Of a stretch of 7,322 nucleotides of DNA, positions 4,877 through 7,322 are shown piece by piece (position 1 is the stretch's first letter; the number at the start of each line of letters is the position of its first letter). The stretch covers positions 2,487-9,808 of the forward strand of contig DFBT01000080.1 of NCBI GenBank assembly GCA_002366725.1, given 5' to 3'. Source of the DNA: Caldifarciminota bacterium UBA3073 (GTDB lineage Bacteria; Hydrothermota; UBA3073). Under the pieces are notes generated by a model. It did no database searches, was not told the origin of the DNA, and worked only from the letters and a program-made list of their open reading frames with translations. The translations under genes and the position numbers were made by a program.

Positions 4877-6193
4877 ATGAAAATTGTAGTGGGGATACTG
4901 TTCTTCTGCGGTGTTTGTGGGGCATCCCCAAAGACCGCCTTCGTGTTAAATGGTCTGGGTGAGACGCTCTCCCTGATCGACCTTGAAAACGGAACGGTAG
5001 AAAATAACCTGGTCACCCTGGGACTCGCGCCAAACTGGGTCTGCGTCAATGATGAACTGGTCTATGTAGTCAACTCGATATCTGACAACATCTACATCAT
5101 TGATATACATACAAATCTGGTGGCAGATTCCGTCCTCCTCCCGGAGGGAAGTAATCCTTATGCCATGGAATTTTTGAATGATTCTATAGCTTATGTAAGT
5201 GCCTTTTGCACGAACTCCGTCTTTTGCATAAATGTAAAAAATGGAGAGATCCTTAAAACTATCCCCGTTGGATTATCACCGGAAGGCATCTGCATTACAG
5301 GGAACAAGGTATTTGTGGCAATTACGGCATACGACCCGAATACATACACATGGGGAGAAGGGATGGTCTATGTGGTTGATGCCATTTCAAACTATGTTAT
5401 AGATTCTGTCTCGGTTGGCACCAACCCGCAGCACCTCGAGGTTGACCCCGATGGCGAGCTCTATGTTGTATGTACGGGCGATTACTCGACAGTCCTCGGT
5501 GTCGTGTATAGGGTGGATGCAATAACACACCGGGTTCTCGACAGTCTGATCATGGGTGGGACCCCCCTTTCTATATCCATCTCCTCTGATGGAATAGCAT
5601 GGATCGGTGCCGGTGGTTGGACAGATAACGGTTATGTGTATATGATCGACACCGGAACAGAGAGTATAATCCACGGGGCTTCCAATCCGATTCTCGTTGG
5701 AAGAGGGGTATTGGGGGTAACCTGTGATGGAGATGGCAACTGCTATACCTGTAATTTTGGCGTGGATGAGGTGTCAATGATAGATGAGACGGGCAATGTC
5801 ATAAGCACCTTCGGCGTCGGGGACGGTCCACAGGCTATTGCGATATACGAACTACCTTATGGCATTGGAGATGGGGAGAGAAGAGCCGATATCACACTCT
5901 CGGTCTACCCGAATCCGTTTAGAGAAAGAACAGAAATCAGTATGCAGTATGCAGTAGGCGGTATGCAGGAACAACTGCTTACTCCTTACTCCTCACTGCC
6001 TACTATCTGTATCTACGACCTCGCCGGCCGTCTTGTCCGGCAATTTACGATTTATGATTTACGATTTACAAATCACGAGATAGTATGGGATGGTAAGGAC
6101 GAAAGAGGAATGAGGCTTAAGAGTGGTGTTTATTTCCTGAGATTCGAAGTCGGGTCATTCGTTGAAACAAATGAATTGATGCTCGTGAGATAA
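4877..6193 (+). CDS. Secreted YVTN/YncE-type beta-propeller with C-terminal sorting-type domain (BtuG-like)
   Basis: A 438-residue exported protein. A type I signal peptide (1-16) is followed by a beta-propeller (about 19-325) built of repeated blades: AFVLNGLGETLSLIDLENGT, YVVNSISDNIYIIDIHTN, KTIPVGLSPEGICITGNKVF, MVYVVDAISNYVIDSVSVG, VDPDGELYVV and GVGDGPQAIAIYEL. After a linker, residues 341-438 form an Ig-like FlgD/sorting-type domain (SVYPNPF, IYDLAGRLVR, WDGKDERG, SGVYFLRF). In Bacteroides, a seven-bladed propeller of this kind, BtuG, sits on BtuB at the cell surface and captures vitamin B12. Position after a riboswitch-controlled receptor gene suggests the same job here, without proof of binding. 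BtuG is a lipoprotein, whereas this protein has no lipobox and may reach the surface through its C-terminal domain. Two 7-bp repeat tracts interrupt that domain at residues 355-377 and 390-399. A GGGGGG at 4868-4873 lies 3 nt before ATG 4877. Confidence 0.85.
   Translation: MKIVVGILFFCGVCGASPKTAFVLNGLGETLSLIDLENGTVENNLVTLGLAPNWVCVNDELVYVVNSISDNIYIIDIHTNLVADSVLLPEGSNPYAMEFLNDSIAYVSAFCTNSVFCINVKNGEILKTIPVGLSPEGICITGNKVFVAITAYDPNTYTWGEGMVYVVDAISNYVIDSVSVGTNPQHLEVDPDGELYVVCTGDYSTVLGVVYRVDAITHRVLDSLIMGGTPLSISISSDGIAWIGAGGWTDNGYVYMIDTGTESIIHGASNPILVGRGVLGVTCDGDGNCYTCNFGVDEVSMIDETGNVISTFGVGDGPQAIAIYELPYGIGDGERRADITLSVYPNPFRERTEISMQYAVGGMQEQLLTPYSSLPTICIYDLAGRLVRQFTIYDLRFTNHEIVWDGKDERGMRLKSGVYFLRFEVGSFVETNELMLVR
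5938..6008. repeat. Inverted pair of 7-bp repeat arrays inside the propeller gene
   Basis: The left array (5938-5972) starts with two CAGTATG units, then CAGTAGG, CGGTATG and CAGGAAC. The right array (5974-6008) reads ACTGCTT, ACTCCTT, ACTCCTC, ACTGCCT, ACTATCT, whose reverse complement is again AGTANGC-like. The arms therefore face each other and could fold. Both are translated (residues 355-377), where family members normally have a short strand and loop. Confidence 0.6.
6044..6071. repeat. 7-bp tandem repeat inside the propeller gene, TTTACGA word
   Basis: TTTACGA, TTTATGA, TTTACGA and TTTACAA follow one another in phase, each differing from the next at one position. Since 7 is not a multiple of 3, the units are read in all three frames, giving FTIYDLRFT (390-398) between the IYDLAGRLVR and WDGKDERG motifs. 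Confidence 0.65.
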
Positions 6194-6194
6194 A

Positions 6195-6220
6195 AAAATG
6201 TATTTATACATTTTATTTTT
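6195..6220 (+). terminator. AT-rich intrinsic terminator after the propeller gene
   Basis: AAAATGTA (6195-6202) pairs exactly with TACATTTT (6207-6214) around TTTA, followed by ATTTTT. It starts 2 nt after the stop codon and would end the receptor-propeller transcript. The stem has little GC, so efficiency may be modest. Confidence 0.6.
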
Positions 6221-6241
6221 CTACAACAGACGAGTTTTTCA

Positions 6242-6270
6242 TTGACAAATTGAATAAAATATGTTATAAT
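6242..6270 (+). promoter_or_regulatory. Consensus sigma-70 promoter of the Rrf2-family gene
   Basis: TTGACA (6242-6247) and TATAAT (6265-6270) are 17 bp apart, a perfect match. Transcription would start near 6277, leaving a leader of about 59 nt with a small dyad GAGAG-AAGAC-CTCTC (6295-6309). That dyad could be an operator or an RNA hairpin; the evidence does not separate these. Confidence 0.8.
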
Positions 6271-6335
6271 TACCGAACAATTTAATGAGTCTCTGAGAGA
6301 AGACCTCTCGAAATCCCAAAAAATAAATCGCAATT

Positions 6336-6773
6336 ATGCGGATGACAACCAGGGGGCGGTACGCCTTAAGGGCAATGTTAGAGACAGCACAATGTGAGAA
6401 GGATGGTCCCGTCTCGCTTAAGCACATATCAGATACCCAGGACATCTCAAAGAAATACCTCGGCAAACTGTTTGATAGATTAAAAAATGCCGGTCTGGTA
6501 ATAAGTATAAGAGGCCCAAAGGGTGGCTACCTTTTAGGCAAAGAACCGGACAGTATATCGATCGGAGCTATTATTCGGGCAGCCGAGGGTCCCATTACTA
6601 CTGTCCGATGTGTAGAGAAAAGCACCAATAAACGCTGCAGCAGGTTAAAAAAATGTGTTTGCCATCTATACTGGGAAAAACTCGAGAAACACATATCCGA
6701 TTTTCTGGATTCCAGCAGTCTGCTTGACCTGTGTAAGGGAGCAAAAGATAAGAAGACATCTCGCCCAATATAA
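6336..6773 (+). CDS. Rrf2-family, IscR-like transcriptional regulator
   Basis: A 145-residue regulator. The N-terminal winged helix-turn-helix is typical of Rrf2 proteins: MRMTTRGRYALRAML at the start, ISKKYLGKLFDRLKNAGL as the recognition region and IRGPKGGYLL as the wing. The C-terminal part carries C92, C101, C107 and H110 (C-x8-C-x5-C-x2-H). E. coli IscR uses C92, C98, C104 and H107 to hold a [2Fe-2S] cluster, so the last three ligands keep their spacing and only the first gap is three residues longer. A further Cys is at 109 and another at 133. Fe-S, redox or sulfur sensing is therefore likely but inferred. No Shine-Dalgarno is visible before ATG 6336; the start is fixed by the conserved N-terminus. 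A rhodanese gene follows 50 nt later in the same direction, which fits a sulfur-related regulon. No cysteine desulfurase gene is in the window. Confidence 0.9.
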   Translation: MRMTTRGRYALRAMLETAQCEKDGPVSLKHISDTQDISKKYLGKLFDRLKNAGLVISIRGPKGGYLLGKEPDSISIGAIIRAAEGPITTVRCVEKSTNKRCSRLKKCVCHLYWEKLEKHISDFLDSSSLLDLCKGAKDKKTSRPI

Positions 6774-6794
6774 TATGTTTTTTTGACATATAGT

Positions 6795-6809
6795 CTACTA
6801 TTTCAGTAG
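6795..6809. promoter_or_regulatory. Small dyad before the rhodanese gene, possible operator
   Basis: CTACT (6795-6799) and AGTAG (6805-6809) form a 5-bp inverted repeat with a 5-nt spacer. A TTGACA (6783-6788) lies just upstream, but the best -10 at an acceptable distance (TAGTGT, 6807-6812) is weak. The dyad would overlap such a promoter, so repression by the neighbouring regulator is conceivable. Evidence is thin. Confidence 0.3.
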
Positions 6810-6823
6810 TGTATAGGAGTGAA

Positions 6824-7234
6824 ATGAGGAAAGGGATTTCCCTGCTTATAGTTCTGGCTTTGTTTTTGGCTCAGGGATGTGTTACAAAGAGTGCAAAGAT
6901 AACCCGGCAGAGGGTATATTCCGACATCACCCCACAAGAATTGATGCAGAAGATCGCAAGGGGTGAGAAATTTATCCTGCTCGATGTGAGGTCCAAAGGG
7001 GAGTACACCTGGGGTCACATAAAGGGCGCCATCCTGATTCCATATACCGAGATAGAGTCGAGATACGGGGAATTGGGTCGCAAATCCCGGGAGATAGTGG
7101 TCTACTGTAAGAGCGGACACAGAAGCGTAACAGCCAGTAAAACCCTGGTAAGACTCGGTTTTTACGGGGTAAAAAATCTATCCGGCGGTATCGAGGCATG
7201 GAAGAGGGCGGGGGGGGAGGTCGTAAGAGATTGA
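6824..7234 (+). CDS. Rhodanese-like lipoprotein (sulfurtransferase domain)
   Basis: A 136-residue exported single-domain rhodanese. A signal peptide (MRKGISLLIVLALFLAQGC) ends in a lipobox-like AQGC, with C19 the likely lipid-modified residue; the Gln at -2 and Ala at -3 are slightly unusual. The rhodanese domain (35-133) shows ILLDVRSKGEYTWGHIKGAI, IPYTEI, the active-site loop C95-KSGHR-100 and NLSGGIEAWKRAGG. Such domains carry sulfane sulfur on the catalytic Cys; the substrate here is unknown. With a lipid anchor it acts in the periplasm or at a membrane face. ATG 6824 is chosen because AGGAG (6815-6819) lies 4 nt before it; an in-frame GTG at 6809 would sit upstream of that site. The stop codon lies within a 7-bp repeat array, so the array defines the end of the protein. 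It probably belongs with the Rrf2-type regulator upstream. Confidence 0.88.
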   Translation: MRKGISLLIVLALFLAQGCVTKSAKITRQRVYSDITPQELMQKIARGEKFILLDVRSKGEYTWGHIKGAILIPYTEIESRYGELGRKSREIVVYCKSGHRSVTASKTLVRLGFYGVKNLSGGIEAWKRAGGEVVRD

Positions 7235-7265
7235 CGATTGAAGATTGAAAATTGACGATTGACGA
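7231..7265. repeat. 7-bp tandem repeat, TTGACGA word, at the rhodanese gene end
   Basis: Five in-phase heptamers: TTGACGA, TTGAAGA, TTGAAAA, TTGACGA, TTGACGA. The rhodanese stop codon TGA (7232-7234) is part of the first unit. The remaining 57 nt to the window end hold no gene; a TTGACA at 7312-7317 could be a -35 element whose -10 lies outside the window. Confidence 0.7.
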
Positions 7266-7322
7266 CTCCTTGTATGAAAACCTCAGTAGATGAAACTCAG
7301 TGGTTAAGTTTTTGACAATATC

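Noticed and set aside
6809..6823. GTG start giving a 5-residue longer rhodanese
   Set aside because: The AGGAG at 6815-6819 would lie inside the gene, and the signal peptide starts properly at ATG 6824.

Overview
The window (about 43% GC by eye) looks like the chromosome of an uncultivated Gram-negative bacterium of the FCB or candidate-phylum kind (WOR-3/Stahlbacteria-like lineages would fit; the exact phylum is inference). The reasons are a TonB-dependent receptor with an N-terminal carboxypeptidase-regulatory-like domain, a secreted beta-propeller ending in a YPNPF / WDGKDE-G / SGVYF C-terminal domain of the sorting-signal type, near-consensus sigma-70 promoters, and degenerate short-word repeats between genes.

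Layout. (1) 1-1232: a gene-cassette-like unit on the minus strand carrying an AbiTii-like defence protein. Its edges are a 16-nt inverted repeat (19-34 and 1117-1132, one mismatch), and a 58-nt attC-like fold (1126-1183) and a second perfect palindrome lie upstream of the gene. (2) 1232-1658: a 125-aa tyrosine recombinase on the minus strand, reading toward the cassette from its own consensus promoter. It has the catalytic C-terminus but lacks the core-binding domain and the first catalytic Arg, and looks like an internal in-frame deletion. (3) 1659-2039: a GC-rich palindrome, then a consensus promoter and a strongly folded leader of about 200 nt. (4) 2040-2414: a small Myb/SANT-type DNA-binding protein of unknown role. 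(5) 2413-2561: a cobalamin riboswitch, whose first stem starts inside the stop codon of the preceding gene, followed by an intrinsic terminator. (6) 2675-6193: a BtuB-like TonB-dependent receptor and a secreted YVTN/YncE-type beta-propeller, closed by an AT-rich terminator. (7) 6242-7234: a consensus promoter, an IscR-like Rrf2 regulator with a plausible Fe-S ligand set, and a rhodanese lipoprotein.

How the parts work together. Riboswitch, BtuB-like receptor and beta-propeller resemble the BtuB-BtuG vitamin B12 capture pair known in Bacteroides. Here the propeller is a secreted protein with a C-terminal sorting-type domain rather than a lipoprotein. The left end is a mobile defence cassette with a crippled recombinase. 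The right end is probably a sulfur or iron-sulfur homeostasis pair.

Cutting across all of this are degenerate tandem repeats with a 7-bp period. They occur at six places, each with a different word, mostly between genes but twice inside the propeller gene, where they have been translated into its C-terminal domain.
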